The notes: generated by a model from the letters alone, not told the origin. 64,000 nucleotides of DNA from Cohnella fermenti (GCF_004801405.1 NZ_SSOB01000006.1:171809-235808), one strand, 5' to 3'; positions 52,150-60,729 are shown, counted from the stretch's first letter. Numbers and translations: made by a program.

Positions 52150-52791
52150 TCAGATCGGTCTTATTCTTATGTTGCCTACGAGGTAAACGAACTGGAGCTT
52201 CAACCGCTGTTCCTTCAGCTCATAATCGGGGGAACGCCATACGACCCGCTGGAGACCGCCGCCCCGTTGAGTCCCGTTCCAGACGATCTGGCCGAGCAAG
52301 ACCGATGCCTCCAGCTCGATTCCGTATTCCTCGGGAACGATCAGATCGATATCCCCGATCAGGCCTTGAAGCACGAACGAACTCGTCCGCTCCTCCGGAA
52401 TCGCCATCGTCAGGTCCATTCGCACATCGCCTAACGCGTGCCAGGAGCTGAACGAAGGGAGCACCCACGATTCCCGATCCTTCCTGAGCTTGAGGAAAAA
52501 CCTTGCCCGACCTTCCCCGCGATGATGCGAGGAGGGACGCGCCTTCATATAGTAGAGACCGAGCGAGACCAGCACGATAAGGAGCACGATGGCGATCTGG
52601 TTCGCAATAAGCACGAATGCGCTGATCGCGATCACGATAAGCGCGAGCCGGCTCCGATCCTCCCGGAAGCGCAGAATCCCGATATAGAGAAGAAGAACGG
52701 CGTTAATCGTCGCGTATCCCGCCATCGCTCCGAGCGCGAGATACAAGCCCGCGGCGACGAACAACATGGCGTGGCTGGACATTCGATTCAT
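52150..52791 (-). CDS. liaF: LiaF-family membrane protein (cell-wall-active antibiotic response)
   Basis: A 213-residue protein. The N-terminal half has about four hydrophobic segments (MLFVAAGLYLALGAMAGYAT, INAVLLLYIGIL, LALIVIAISAFVLIANQIAI, VLLIVLVSLGLYYM). The C-terminal half is the LiaF beta domain (LGDVRMDLTMAIPEERTSSF, VLQGLIGDIDLIVPEEYGIE, EASVLLGQIVWNG). It inhibits LiaS in the unstressed state. ATG at 52791 with GGGGG upstream was preferred over a GTG at 52803. A terminator-like hairpin separates it from the PspA gene. Confidence 0.9.
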   Translation of the reverse strand: MNRMSSHAMLFVAAGLYLALGAMAGYATINAVLLLYIGILRFREDRSRLALIVIAISAFVLIANQIAIVLLIVLVSLGLYYMKARPSSHHRGEGRARFFLKLRKDRESWVLPSFSSWHALGDVRMDLTMAIPEERTSSFVLQGLIGDIDLIVPEEYGIELEASVLLGQIVWNGTQRGGGLQRVVWRSPDYELKEQRLKLQFVYLVGNIRIRPI

Positions 52792-52836
52792 CACGGACTG
52801 CACCCCCTTGGCGAGACACCCGTTCCTTGCGCGGAG

Positions 52837-52868
52837 AAAGCCATAACGGAATCGTCCGCTATGGCCTT
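52837..52868 (-). terminator. Hairpin between the pspA-type and liaF genes
   Basis: AAAGCCATAACGGA pairs imperfectly with TCCGCTATGGCCTTT around ATCG, followed on the minus strand by TTTCTCC. It probably lowers read-through from the PspA/PspC genes into liaFSR. Confidence 0.6.
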
Positions 52869-52974
52869 TGACGCATCTTTGTTAGCATACCACATCTACC
52901 CATTGCCTGGAATGCATCTCTTCGGATCTTAGGGTCTCGCACCTTCAGCCTGCGGCAGCTCTCCGCTGCACCGA

Positions 52975-53676
52975 TTAATCCAGCGAAGTCGGAGTCGACG
53001 ACGCAGCGGGCGGCTGGAGCCGGTTCTTCAGAGCGGCCAGCTCTTGCTCGACGCGGAAGTTCTTCTCCGGGTCGATGCTCGGCGACGAGGCGCGCAGCGG
53101 CGATCCCGGCAGGCGGACGACATCGGCTTCCGCTTCCAATTGAAGAATCTTCTCTTCCATGCGCTGGAAGCCGCGGGATGCGTTGCCGCTCTCGATCGTA
53201 TGGAGCGAGCTCACTTGCGCCATCTGCTTGCGTGCCTTGGCCATCTGGGCCCGGGCCGACAGCTCGTTGCGCTTGTTGCGCAGCTTGTAGTATTCGTCCT
53301 TCATCTCATGCAATTGGACGGTCAGCTCGCTCACTTGAGCGTTCGCTTGCTCGTGATGGCCGAGCAGCTCGGTCGCTTGCTGATTGTAGTAGATCTTCTC
53401 TTCCAGCAGCCTGCGGGCAAGCGCCTCGTTGCCTTCCGCCAGCGCCCGCTCGGCTTGGGTCTCGCGATCGACGCCGATGCGCACCGCTTCATCCAGCCGT
53501 TGCTTCAGACGGCGCTCCGAAGCCATCTGCTTCGCCACCGTCACCTCCGCATCGCGGATCTCCGTCTCCATGTCGCGCAGATATTGGTTCAGCATGACGA
53601 TCGGGTCTTCCAGCTTATCAAGCAGCTCATGAATCGATGCCTTCGTCATATCCTTTACTCGTTGAAATACTCCCAT
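52975..53676 (-). CDS. PspA/IM30-family envelope-stress protein (first copy)
   Basis: A 233-residue, almost wholly alpha-helical coiled-coil protein beginning [39 protein letters not shown], the PspA/IM30 (LiaH-like) signature. Long heptad regions run to about residue 200. The C-terminus carries a flexible Pro/Ser-rich tail ([17 protein letters not shown], then [15 protein letters not shown]). Such proteins form ring or rod oligomers that stabilise a damaged membrane. It is the fourth gene after the small membrane protein, second PspA copy and PspC gene, probably LiaR targets. Confidence 0.9.
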   Translation of the reverse strand: MGVFQRVKDMTKASIHELLDKLEDPIVMLNQYLRDMETEIRDAEVTVAKQMASERRLKQRLDEAVRIGVDRETQAERALAEGNEALARRLLEEKIYYNQQATELLGHHEQANAQVSELTVQLHEMKDEYYKLRNKRNELSARAQMAKARKQMAQVSSLHTIESGNASRGFQRMEEKILQLEAEADVVRLPGSPLRASSPSIDPEKNFRVEQELAALKNRLQPPAASSTPTSLD

Positions 53677-53681
53677 TGTCG

Positions 53682-54221
53682 TTATTCCCCTTTCGGTTCC
53701 TTGGATTGTTGTTCTTCGAATCGGTTGAGGCGTGCCTTAAGGTCTTCGATCTCTTGCCGAAGCGCCTTCTTCTCGATATCTTCCATCATGGCGTCCAACT
53801 CCGAGCGAGCGGCGCCGCTCGCCGCCGCGGAAGCTTCCGCGGTTCCCGCCGAGCCGCCGAAGCCGCCGCGTGCCCCGGCCGTTCCTCCGGATGGAGGCGG
53901 AGCCTGGGTTCCTTGTCCCGGCGGAGTCCAGGCGTTGTAGCCGCCGCCGTTCCCGCTGCCGTTCCAATTCCCGCCCCAGTTGCCGCCCCAGCCGCCCGCT
54001 CCCCGATAAGGATCGGCGCCGAGGCCGCTTCCGAAGTTCGGTTCCTTCGGAATGATGAAGCCGGCGAGGATGTAGACCAGGATGATGGAGCCGCCGGAGA
54101 ACACCGCCACAATGACGGTCAGAATCCGAAGGATCGTCGCATCCAGCCTGAAGTACTCTGCCAATCCTCCGCATACTCCGAAAATTTTACTATCGCGGGA
54201 CGATCGGTACAATTTGCGCAT
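53682..54221 (-). CDS. PspC-domain membrane protein
   Basis: A 179-residue protein. The PspC domain at residues 1-60 reads [22 protein letters not shown] and [30 protein letters not shown] Gly/Asn/Trp-rich linker ([20 protein letters not shown]) is followed by a C-terminal coiled coil ([24 protein letters not shown] heptads). The coiled coil could contact the PspA proteins encoded on both sides, only 3-6 bp away. PspC proteins act as membrane partners of PspA. Confidence 0.9.
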   Translation of the reverse strand: MRKLYRSSRDSKIFGVCGGLAEYFRLDATILRILTVIVAVFSGGSIILVYILAGFIIPKEPNFGSGLGADPYRGAGGWGGNWGGNWNGSGNGGGYNAWTPPGQGTQAPPPSGGTAGARGGFGGSAGTAEASAAASGAARSELDAMMEDIEKKALRQEIEDLKARLNRFEEQQSKEPKGE

Positions 54222-54224
54222 TCC

Positions 54225-54920
54225 TTACCCTCCTTGTTCCTGCTGCAGCTTCCGCTTCAATTGCTGAAGCTCCCGCTCAATGACTTCCTGCACGGCCGTT
54301 CCCGCCGTGTAGAGCATCTCCTGGCCCATCCGGCGCAGATCGCGCAGGCTCTTCGTCTCGAGCTCCATGTCCGTCAGCCGGTCGTCGAGCTGGCGGAACA
54401 TCGTTCCCGGATTCCCTTGGTACCCGCTCTCCCCAAGCCTTGCGTTCAGGCGCTGCTGCAGCCGAAGCGACTCCATCCGAGCCACGTAGAACTGCCTGCG
54501 GTCGTACACCGAACGGTACTCGTCCCTCAGCTCCTGGAGCAGCTCCGTCAGCTCGTTAAGCTCGGCCTGGCTCTGCTCGTACAATCCGCGATAACGCTCC
54601 GCCTTCTCTTCATGAATGACCTTGTCCTGCAGGGCGAGCTTGGCGGCCGTCTCTTCGCCGGCCTTAAGCGCCGTCAGCGCTTGCTGCTCGCGCCGCTGTC
54701 TCCATTGCTCGGCTTCCTTCCATTGCTTGAACAGGCCCTCCGTATGAACCGCGTACTGCCTGTGCAGTTGCTCGCTCTTCCCGATCTCCTGGTGCGTTGA
54801 CCAGAGGAATTGATCGATCAGCTTGACCGGATCTTCCGTCTTCTCGAGCCGGTCATTCAGCGTCGCGACCGACATGTCTCTTACCCGTCTCAGGACGCTC
54901 ATTCTTCCTATCCCCCTCAA
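54225..54920 (-). CDS. PspA/IM30-family protein (second copy)
   Basis: A 231-residue coiled-coil protein. The start SVLRRVRDMSVATLNDRLEK and KTEDPVKLIDQFLWSTHQEI match the first 40 residues of PspA-type proteins. Gln/Glu/Leu-rich heptads fill the rest (LFKQWKEAEQWRQRREQQAL, LTELLQELRDEYRSVYDRR). It is diverged from the copy at 52975 and lacks its Pro/Ser tail. It lies 3 bp upstream of the PspC gene and 21 bp after the small membrane protein gene. Confidence 0.87.
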   Translation of the reverse strand: MRGIGRMSVLRRVRDMSVATLNDRLEKTEDPVKLIDQFLWSTHQEIGKSEQLHRQYAVHTEGLFKQWKEAEQWRQRREQQALTALKAGEETAAKLALQDKVIHEEKAERYRGLYEQSQAELNELTELLQELRDEYRSVYDRRQFYVARMESLRLQQRLNARLGESGYQGNPGTMFRQLDDRLTDMELETKSLRDLRRMGQEMLYTAGTAVQEVIERELQQLKRKLQQEQGG

Positions 54921-54941
54921 TAGCGCATAGTGGCTGAAAAT

Positions 54942-55244
54942 TTAGTAACGATTCCTGCTCTTCAGCATCGACACTCCGTATACGATGATGGCGATCGCCG
55001 CTACCCAGAAGATGACGGTGGACAACCGACCGAGCAGCATCAGGGCGCCGATCACGCCAAGCACGCCGCCAACGACCTTGTTCCCTCTCCTCCAGGCCAT
55101 AACCCCGAGCGCGATAACCAGTACCGGAATGAGCAATCCCAGGAGGAAGCCGATCAGACTCCCCAGGAAGCTTCCCAGCTTGCCGAACAGCAGCAACGCT
55201 CCAACGACGATCAGTACAACCGCTAACCCATTGCCTTTTTTCAA
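54942..55244 (-). CDS. Small membrane protein, LiaI/LiaF-N-like, first gene of the stress operon
   Basis: A 100-residue protein with four hydrophobic segments rich in Gly and Leu (AVVLIVVGALLLFGKLGSFL, LLIPVLVIALGVMAWRRGNK, VVGGVLGVIGALMLLGRLS, VIFWVAAIAIIVYGVSML). It resembles LiaI and the membrane half of LiaF. The start is TTG at 55244 with AGGTGAGG 7 nt upstream. A TACAAT -10-like element lies about 80 bp upstream. LiaI-type proteins anchor the PspA homologue at the membrane, which fits the following gene. Confidence 0.75.
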   Translation of the reverse strand: MKKGNGLAVVLIVVGALLLFGKLGSFLGSLIGFLLGLLIPVLVIALGVMAWRRGNKVVGGVLGVIGALMLLGRLSTVIFWVAAIAIIVYGVSMLKSRNRY

Positions 55245-55448
55245 GTGTTCCTCACCTCTTTTCCGACGGTCGCCCTTGTGTCTTGCCCTTGCTCCAGGCG
55301 CCGTTCCCTTGACCTCATGTACCCATTGTAAACCGGATGCCCACTTGGCAGAACAGACCCGCGCACGGAATTGACCCTGGACCGAAGTCGGGGGCCTTCA
55401 CCGCCCGCAGCCCTTGCGCTGCGCGCCGGAAGACCGGGCACAAGCGCC

Positions 55449-55480
55449 AAGCGGCGCCGGGACCAGGCCCGACGCCGCTT
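55449..55480 (-). terminator. GC-rich hairpin after the DUF975 gene
   Basis: AAGCGGCGCCGGG pairs with CCCGACGCCGCTT with one mismatch around 6 nt. It lies about 27 bp after the stop at 55507 and lacks a clear T-tract. The rest of 55245-55506 holds only the promoter region of the gene at 55244. Confidence 0.55.
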
Positions 55481-55506
55481 GGGAACGATATTTGGGGGAA
55501 TGCTAT

Positions 55507-56145
55507 TTAGGAAGTGAAGGAAGTGAATTGGTATTCGACAGGTGCCGGAGGCTCCGGCGTTCTGCCCGAGATCTCGTCGTAGAAGTGCGCCTGCGTAACG
55601 ATCACGTAAGGAGCGAGCCACAGATAGCCGATTCCGAGCGTTATTATGCAGAGCAGCGCCCAGCCGATGAACGTCAGGTGCAGCACGAACAGCTTCCCCT
55701 TCTTGCCGGCCATCAGTTCCTTGCTGCGGCGGATCGCTTCGAGCGGGGCGATCTCCGGATTATCCTTCAGAATGTAGTAGGCTTGCGAATAACGATAGGC
55801 GGCGATAATACCCGGAATGACGAGCAACAGCATCCACAAGATTGTGAAGATCGCTATCAGAAGGTTAAGCAGGAACGCCTTCCAGAATTGCGGGAACCCG
55901 CTGAATATCCGTTTTACACTCGGATTCTCGGCTCTCGCAAGCTCCAGGAAAAACGTGACGACCCCGAGCGTCAACGCGCCGCCGACCAGCAGCGAGATCA
56001 CGTTGCCAAAAGTAGAAACCTCGTTGAGCCCCCCGATCACAGCCTCGATCACGAAGAGAATCAACATCGCTCCTACCGCCTTGCCCCAATTCCCCTTCAA
56101 GCTCTGCCTTGCCTTGTACCGCAATTCCGAATACGACGACGTCAA
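55507..56145 (-). CDS. DUF975-family integral membrane protein
   Basis: A 212-residue membrane protein with about six hydrophobic segments. The DUF975 pattern is visible: ELRYKARQSLKGNWGKAVGA, FFLELARAENPSVKRIFSGF, LLLVIPGIIAAYRYSQAYYI and NPEIAPLEAIRRSKELMAGKK, then FIGWALLCIITLGIGYLWLAPYV. The start is TTG at 56145 with AAGGAGG 9 nt upstream. A small hairpin (AAATGC/GCATTT) lies just upstream at 56174-56187. Biochemical function unknown; monocistronic between two terminators. Confidence 0.87.
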   Translation of the reverse strand: MTSSYSELRYKARQSLKGNWGKAVGAMLILFVIEAVIGGLNEVSTFGNVISLLVGGALTLGVVTFFLELARAENPSVKRIFSGFPQFWKAFLLNLLIAIFTILWMLLLVIPGIIAAYRYSQAYYILKDNPEIAPLEAIRRSKELMAGKKGKLFVLHLTFIGWALLCIITLGIGYLWLAPYVIVTQAHFYDEISGRTPEPPAPVEYQFTSFTS

Positions 56146-56245
56146 ATTAAACAGGCCTCCTTAAGTAATTGTTAAATGCAAGCATTTAAGGTTACATTAA
56201 GGTATTCTGCATAATTTGTCGTAATTCCTCCTTTGTCCGAGATCT

Positions 56246-57005
56246 TTATCCAATTCTCTCTTCCGCCTCCGCCTTCAATTGAAGCAGGCGTTCCCTTACC
56301 CGAACCGCTTCGCCGATCACGATCAGCGCCGGATTGCTCAGCTTGATCGCTTCGGCCAGCTTGTGAATGTTGGCCAGCGTTCCCGTGACGACCCGTTGCT
56401 TCTCCGTCGTTCCTCTCTCGATAAGGGCGACCGGCGTCTCCGGCGGCTTCCCGCCGGCGAGCAGCGCTCCCCGAATGGTTCCAAGCTCGCTGACCCCCAT
56501 GTAGACGACAAGCGTCTCCACCGCTTCCGCCAGCAGATCCCAGCGCGGCGGCACCTCGTTATCGTGACACCGGCTGCCGGTGACGAAGGCGACCGAAGCG
56601 CTGCTTCCGCGATGAGTCAGCGGAATGCCGGAGCTCGCCGCAGCTCCGAGCGCGGAAGTGATGCCCGGCACAACCTCATACGGAATCCTTCTCTCCGCCT
56701 CGGCCGAAGATGAACGGATCTCCGCCCTTCAGGCGAACGACCTTCTTGCCTTCGCGGGCCAGCAGAACGAGCAGCTCGATAATCTGGGCCTGAGGCATCG
56801 AATGCCGCCCCGGCGCCTTGCCGACATAGAGCAGCCGGGCTCCCGCCTTCGCGTGCTCGAGCAGCCGCTTGTTCACGAGCCGGTCGTACAGAATGACATC
56901 GGCGGCCTCGATTCGCCGCAGCGCCTTAAGCGTGATCAGCTCCGGGTCTCCCGGTCCGGCACCGACGATCGCCACGATGCCGAGCGTTCTCTTCCCTTCA
57001 GCCAT
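56246..57005 (-). pseudogene. cobA: Uroporphyrinogen-III C-methyltransferase, broken by a frameshifting deletion
   Basis: The first frame (57005 to 56676) starts [20 protein letters not shown] with GGAGGGG upstream. It contains [16 protein letters not shown] and [16 protein letters not shown], then leaves frame and stops. The second frame resumes with [20 protein letters not shown] and continues with PLTHRGSSASVAFVTGS, LVVYMGVSELGTIR and the normal end. Family members have about eight residues between GRGGEE and IP; here they are missing and the phase is shifted, near 56698. This points to a deletion of roughly 17-20 bp rather than a single-base error. The intact enzyme makes precorrin-2 for siroheme, the cofactor of NirB encoded upstream in the same operon. 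As read, the gene is non-functional. Confidence 0.82.
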
Positions 57006-57021
57006 AGGAATCCCCTCCGGA

Positions 57022-57333
57022 TTACAGCGTGATGTAGATCGCTCCGCTCGCAGGATCGACTTCGGTCTCGTACGTCTCCACACAGCCTTCGTCCGGCTCG
57101 TACGCATTCCCGCTCTTGAGGTCGATCTTCCAATCGTGCAGCGGACAATGAACGGCAGTTCCGCACACCATGCCCTCCGCGAGCTTGCCGCCCTTGTGCG
57201 GACAACGATTCTCGACGGCTCTGACCTCGCCGTCGCTCAATCGGAACACCGCGATCTCCACGTCCCGGTACCGAACGGTTCTGGCGCCCTTCGCGTCAAT
57301 ATCCCCAACATGCCCGATCAGCACTTTAGCCAT
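57022..57333 (-). CDS. nirD: Nitrite reductase small subunit (Rieske protein)
   Basis: A 103-residue protein with a Rieske-type [2Fe-2S] site: [16 protein letters not shown] and [20 protein letters not shown] (two Cys-x-His/Cys-x-x-His boxes). The ending ([20 protein letters not shown]) is typical of NirD. It lies 12 bp after nirB, and the two subunits form the cytoplasmic NADH-dependent nitrite reductase. Confidence 0.95.
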   Translation of the reverse strand: MAKVLIGHVGDIDAKGARTVRYRDVEIAVFRLSDGEVRAVENRCPHKGGKLAEGMVCGTAVHCPLHDWKIDLKSGNAYEPDEGCVETYETEVDPASGAIYITL

Positions 57334-57345
57334 ATCCGTTCCCCC

Positions 57346-59784
57346 TTAGTTCTGAACCGCTTGCGCCGGGACGAGCGATTCGAAGTTCTTGCGAAGGTCC
57401 CGACTCTGCGTAATCTCTTGCCACGGATCGGCAATCTGGTCGATGGACGTCCGGATTCGGCCGTACAGCGCCTTGCGCTCCTCCGCGTTCTCGAGCGCCT
57501 TCTTGATATAATCCAGCCCGACTCGCTCCACCCAGATCGAGGTCCGTTCATTCCATGTCGCATTCTCTCTATATAATTGTAGGAACGCGCCCGCCCACTC
57601 CACAACCTCGTCGTCCGTCTTCACGACGCACAGCAGATCCGTCGCCCTGACGTGGACACCGCCGTTGCCGCCGACATGAAGCTCCCAGCCGCCGTCGATC
57701 GCCACGATGCCGAAGTCCTTGATCGTCGCCTCCGCACAGTTCCGCGGGCAGCCCGATACCGCAAGCTTGACCTTGGCGGGCGCGTTCATCCGCTCGAATT
57801 CCTTCTCCAGCCGAATCCCCATTCCCATGGCGTCCTGGGTGCCGAAGCGGCAGAACGTGTTGCCGACGCACGTCTTAACCGTCCGGAGCATCTTGCCGTA
57901 AGCGTGGCCGGAAGGCATGTCGAGCTCCTCCCACATCCTCGGCAGATCCTCCTTCTTCACGCCGAGCAAGTCGAGCCGCTGCCCGCCGGTGAACTTGACG
58001 AGCGGCACCTCGAACCGCTCGGCCACCTCCGCAATCTTCTTCAGCTCCGACGGAGAGGTCACCCCTCCATAGATCCGCGGAACGACGGAGAACGTGCCGT
58101 CCTTCTGGATGTTCGCGTGGTAGCGCTCGTTCGTGAAGCGCGATTCCTTCTCGTCCTTGTATTCGATCGGCCACAGCATGCCGAGATAATAATTGAGGGA
58201 AGGCCGGCACTTGGAGCAGCCCTCCGGCTGGCTCCATTCGAGCACGTTCATGACCTCCTTGACCGTCTTGAGGCCCATCCGCTTGATCTCGGCAACGATC
58301 TCGTCCCGGTTCAAGGTCGTGCAGCCGCAGATTCCTTCCTTCACCGGCGCGGCCGCCGCGTCGCCCAGGTACAGCTTGAGCAGCCCTTCAACCTCCGGCT
58401 TGCAGCCGCCGCAAGAAGCGGATGCCTTCGTGCACGCTTTGATCGCGCCGACGCTGTTGCAGCCCTTCGTCAGGATCGCTTCCGCAATCGCTCCCTTGGT
58501 GACGCCGTTGCAGCCGCAGATGACCTCATCGTCCGCCAGCTCCGCGAGATGATCCTCCTTGCCGGAGCTCGCCGCGCCGCCCGGAGCGAAGCCGAGCAGC
58601 AGCTCCTTCTCCCGCCCCCGTACACTCTCCCCCTTGCGGATAAGGGAGAACAAGGAAGCGCCGTCCCCCGTCTCGCCGAACAGCACCGCTCCAACGAGCT
58701 TGTCGTCCCTCAGGACGATTTTCTTATACACGCCTTCCAGTTCGTCCTGGTACTTCATCGATCGGGTTCCGGGCGGCTCGTCGTACTGTCCCGCGGAGAA
58801 CACGTCGACCCCCGACACCTTCAGCTTCGTGGACGTGATCGAGCCGGTATACCCTTCGGTGTCGACGCCGGCAAGCCGCTTCGCCAGCACCGCTCCTTGC
58901 TCGTACAGCGGAGCCACGAGGCCGTAGGCGATTCCCCGATGCTCGGTGCACTCGCCCACCGCGTAGATGTCCGGATGGCTCGTCTCCATGAAGTCGTTCA
59001 CGATAATTCCGCGGTTGACGCTAAGGCCCGCATCTCTGGCGAGCTGATGATTCGGCTTGATCCCGACCGCCATGACGACCAGATCCGCCTCGATCTCGGT
59101 GCCGTCCGCGAAGCTGAGGCTCTTCACCCGCTTCTTCCCGTGAATTCGCTCGGATTGCTTCTGGAGGAGGAACTTCATTCCCTGCGCCTCAAGCTCTCTC
59201 TTCAGCATCGCCGAAGCCGCCTTGTCGAGCTGTCTGTTCATCAAGTGCGCATTGCTGTGAACGACCGTGACATCCATTCCCAGGTTAAGCAGGCCTCTCG
59301 CCGCCTCCAGACCGAGCAAGCCGCCGCCGATAACGACCGCGTTCTTGTACGTCAGCGAAGCTTCCTGCATAATCTGGCAGTCCTTGATGTCGCGGAAGCC
59401 GATAACGCCCTCTTTGTCCGCTCCGGGAATCGGCAGCATAAACGCGCTTGAGCCGGTTGCGATAAGAAGAACATCGTATTCGGCCTCGATGCCCAAGTGG
59501 GAGACGACCTTGCGCCGAACCGGATCGATCGAGGTGACCGTGTGACCGGCATACAACTGAATTCCGTTGTCCCGGTACCAATCCCAGTCGTTGATCACGA
59601 TGTCCGACAGCTCCGTCCCTCCCGCCAGCACGGAGGATAACATGATACGGTTGTAATTGGGATGCGGCTCGCTTCCGAATATAGTAATGTCGTACACACC
59701 GGGAGCCAGCTTCAGCACATGCTCGATCACTCGAACTCCCGCCATTCCATTGCCGATCATCACTAATCTTTTTGTGTTTGCCAT
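57346..59784 (-). CDS. nirB: NADH-dependent nitrite reductase large subunit
   Basis: An 812-residue multidomain enzyme: an FAD/NAD-binding part (VMIGNGMAGVRVIEHVL; GGGLLGLEAARGLLNLGM; VVMAVGIKPN), two BFD-like [2Fe-2S] cysteine domains (EVICGCNGVTKGAI and SCGGCK near 425-470; ICGCTTLNRDEI and CSKCRP near 495-540) and the nitrite/sulfite reductase domains with TCVGNTFCRFGTQDAMG and SGCPRNCAEATIKDFG, the [4Fe-4S]/siroheme ligands. It reduces nitrite to ammonium. The ATG at 59784 follows AAAGGGG. Its 5' leader carries an attenuator at 59823-59917 and its promoter a TnrA box. Confidence 0.96.
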   Translation of the reverse strand: MANTKRLVMIGNGMAGVRVIEHVLKLAPGVYDITIFGSEPHPNYNRIMLSSVLAGGTELSDIVINDWDWYRDNGIQLYAGHTVTSIDPVRRKVVSHLGIEAEYDVLLIATGSSAFMLPIPGADKEGVIGFRDIKDCQIMQEASLTYKNAVVIGGGLLGLEAARGLLNLGMDVTVVHSNAHLMNRQLDKAASAMLKRELEAQGMKFLLQKQSERIHGKKRVKSLSFADGTEIEADLVVMAVGIKPNHQLARDAGLSVNRGIIVNDFMETSHPDIYAVGECTEHRGIAYGLVAPLYEQGAVLAKRLAGVDTEGYTGSITSTKLKVSGVDVFSAGQYDEPPGTRSMKYQDELEGVYKKIVLRDDKLVGAVLFGETGDGASLFSLIRKGESVRGREKELLLGFAPGGAASSGKEDHLAELADDEVICGCNGVTKGAIAEAILTKGCNSVGAIKACTKASASCGGCKPEVEGLLKLYLGDAAAAPVKEGICGCTTLNRDEIVAEIKRMGLKTVKEVMNVLEWSQPEGCSKCRPSLNYYLGMLWPIEYKDEKESRFTNERYHANIQKDGTFSVVPRIYGGVTSPSELKKIAEVAERFEVPLVKFTGGQRLDLLGVKKEDLPRMWEELDMPSGHAYGKMLRTVKTCVGNTFCRFGTQDAMGMGIRLEKEFERMNAPAKVKLAVSGCPRNCAEATIKDFGIVAIDGGWELHVGGNGGVHVRATDLLCVVKTDDEVVEWAGAFLQLYRENATWNERTSIWVERVGLDYIKKALENAEERKALYGRIRTSIDQIADPWQEITQSRDLRKNFESLVPAQAVQN

Positions 59785-59822
59785 TGCCTCTATCCCCTTT
59801 CGTTCCCTGAGCAGATATGTCG

Positions 59823-59917
59823 AAAAGGCCTGCTTCGCCCAGGGAAGACAAGTCGCTCGTCTCCCTATTGCGTAAGCAGGCCTCATTGCCGCTTCTTCCG
59901 AATACTCCGTTGTATCC
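59823..59917 (-). promoter_or_regulatory. ANTAR-responsive attenuator in the nirB leader
   Basis: On the minus strand the leader contains two hairpins with six-base loops. P1 (59900-59917) is GGATAC, loop AACGGA, GTATTC. P2 (59874-59894) is AAGCGGC, loop AATGAG, GCC then GCTT with one bulged base. Both loops have A at position 1 and G at position 4, the rule for ANTAR RNA targets. The 3' half of P2 is also the 5' arm of an intrinsic terminator: AGGCCTGCTT (59874-59883) pairs with AAGCAGGCCT (59826-59835), followed by TTTT. P2 and the terminator exclude each other, so ANTAR binding should allow transcription into nirB. Confidence 0.85.
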
Positions 59918-59943
59918 GTGAACTGATTATTCGATTACTTGAA

Positions 59944-59984
59944 ACTATACCGTGTCCTCGGTCTTGTTGTCAATATATATAACA
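59944..59984 (-). promoter_or_regulatory. nirB promoter with TnrA/GlnR-type box
   Basis: -35 TTGACA at 59968-59973, an 18-nt spacer and -10 TATAGT at 59944-59949. TGTTATATATATTGACA at 59968-59984 is a perfect match to the TnrA/GlnR consensus TGTNAN7TNACA and overlaps the -35. An overlap with the -35 suits repression (GlnR-like); TnrA activation usually uses sites further upstream. Which protein binds is open. Confidence 0.75.
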
Positions 59985-60010
59985 TGAACATTCGCTATAA
60001 ATTTTAATTC

Positions 60011-60039
60011 TCGACAGTTCGGTCAGGATATGTTATAAA
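60011..60039 (+). promoter_or_regulatory. Promoter of the ANTAR regulator gene
   Basis: TCGACA at 60011-60016, a 17-nt spacer and TATAAA at 60034-60039 lie 70 bp upstream of the ATG. The TnrA-type box at 59968-59984 is about 27 bp upstream of this -35 and could act on both divergent promoters. Confidence 0.6.
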
Positions 60040-60108
60040 ATTTAACGTCTGGAAGCATCCGATTGTGATCACCTCAATAGACGACCTTAAGCGGAGAGGA
60101 GAGAATCT

Positions 60109-60729
60109 ATGCGTTCTTTGTTGGTTATTCACAACCAAGCGCGAGCGACGGAGCGTCAAGCCGCCGCCGCTTCAAAGACGCTTCTCCCCGAGTATGTGCT
60201 TCGTTCCTCCGGCTATACGATTACGAAGGCGCATTCCGAGGAACAAGCGAACAAGCTGATTGTCGAAGCGGACGCGTGCGTGCTTGACGTGCCGGTGCCG
60301 CTCATCAAGAGTTGGGGAACCTCTCTTCTGAAGCGGAAGATCGTTCCGCTGCTCTGGTGGTGCAGCGACTCCACCGCCACGCTGTCCGTCGAAGCCTGCG
60401 ACGACAACGTGATGGTGGACGGCGTTCTTAGCCCTTCGATGAATCCTCTCGAGATTCATTGGATGCTGCACTTCGGCTCCAAGCAATGCTTCGAGCGTCA
60501 ACAATGGAGCATGGAGCGGAAGGAGCTGCTGTCCCGGATCGAAGAGCGCAAGTGGATTGACATGGCCAAGGGAATTCTATGCGAGCTGAAGGGAATTGCC
60601 GAATCCGAAGCTTACGATATGCTGCGGAAGCAGGCGATGAACGAACGCAAGCGAATCGTCGATGTCGCCACGTCGATAGTGAAGGTTTACCAACTGATCC
60701 AGGATCAGAAAGGAGGGGCGAAACGATGA
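60109..60729 (+). CDS. ANTAR-domain RNA-binding antiterminator, NasT-like
   Basis: A 206-residue protein. The C-terminal ANTAR domain (about 140-195) reads SRIEERKWIDMAKGILCELKGIAESEAYDMLRKQAMNERKRIVDVATSIV, the three-helix RNA-binding fold. The N-terminal 125 residues look like a degenerate receiver: it begins LLVIHNQARATE where true receivers have an acidic pair, and only VLDVPVP resembles the phosphoacceptor strand. Phosphorylation is therefore doubtful and control may be by ligand or partner protein. AGGAG precedes the ATG. It is divergent from nirB, whose leader contains a matching dual-hexaloop target. Confidence 0.88.
   Translation: MRSLLVIHNQARATERQAAAASKTLLPEYVLRSSGYTITKAHSEEQANKLIVEADACVLDVPVPLIKSWGTSLLKRKIVPLLWWCSDSTATLSVEACDDNVMVDGVLSPSMNPLEIHWMLHFGSKQCFERQQWSMERKELLSRIEERKWIDMAKGILCELKGIAESEAYDMLRKQAMNERKRIVDVATSIVKVYQLIQDQKGGAKR

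Noticed and set aside
57652..59451. A 599-codon plus-strand frame antisense to nirB
   Set aside because: Opposite an unmistakable nirB gene; no ribosome binding site or domain.
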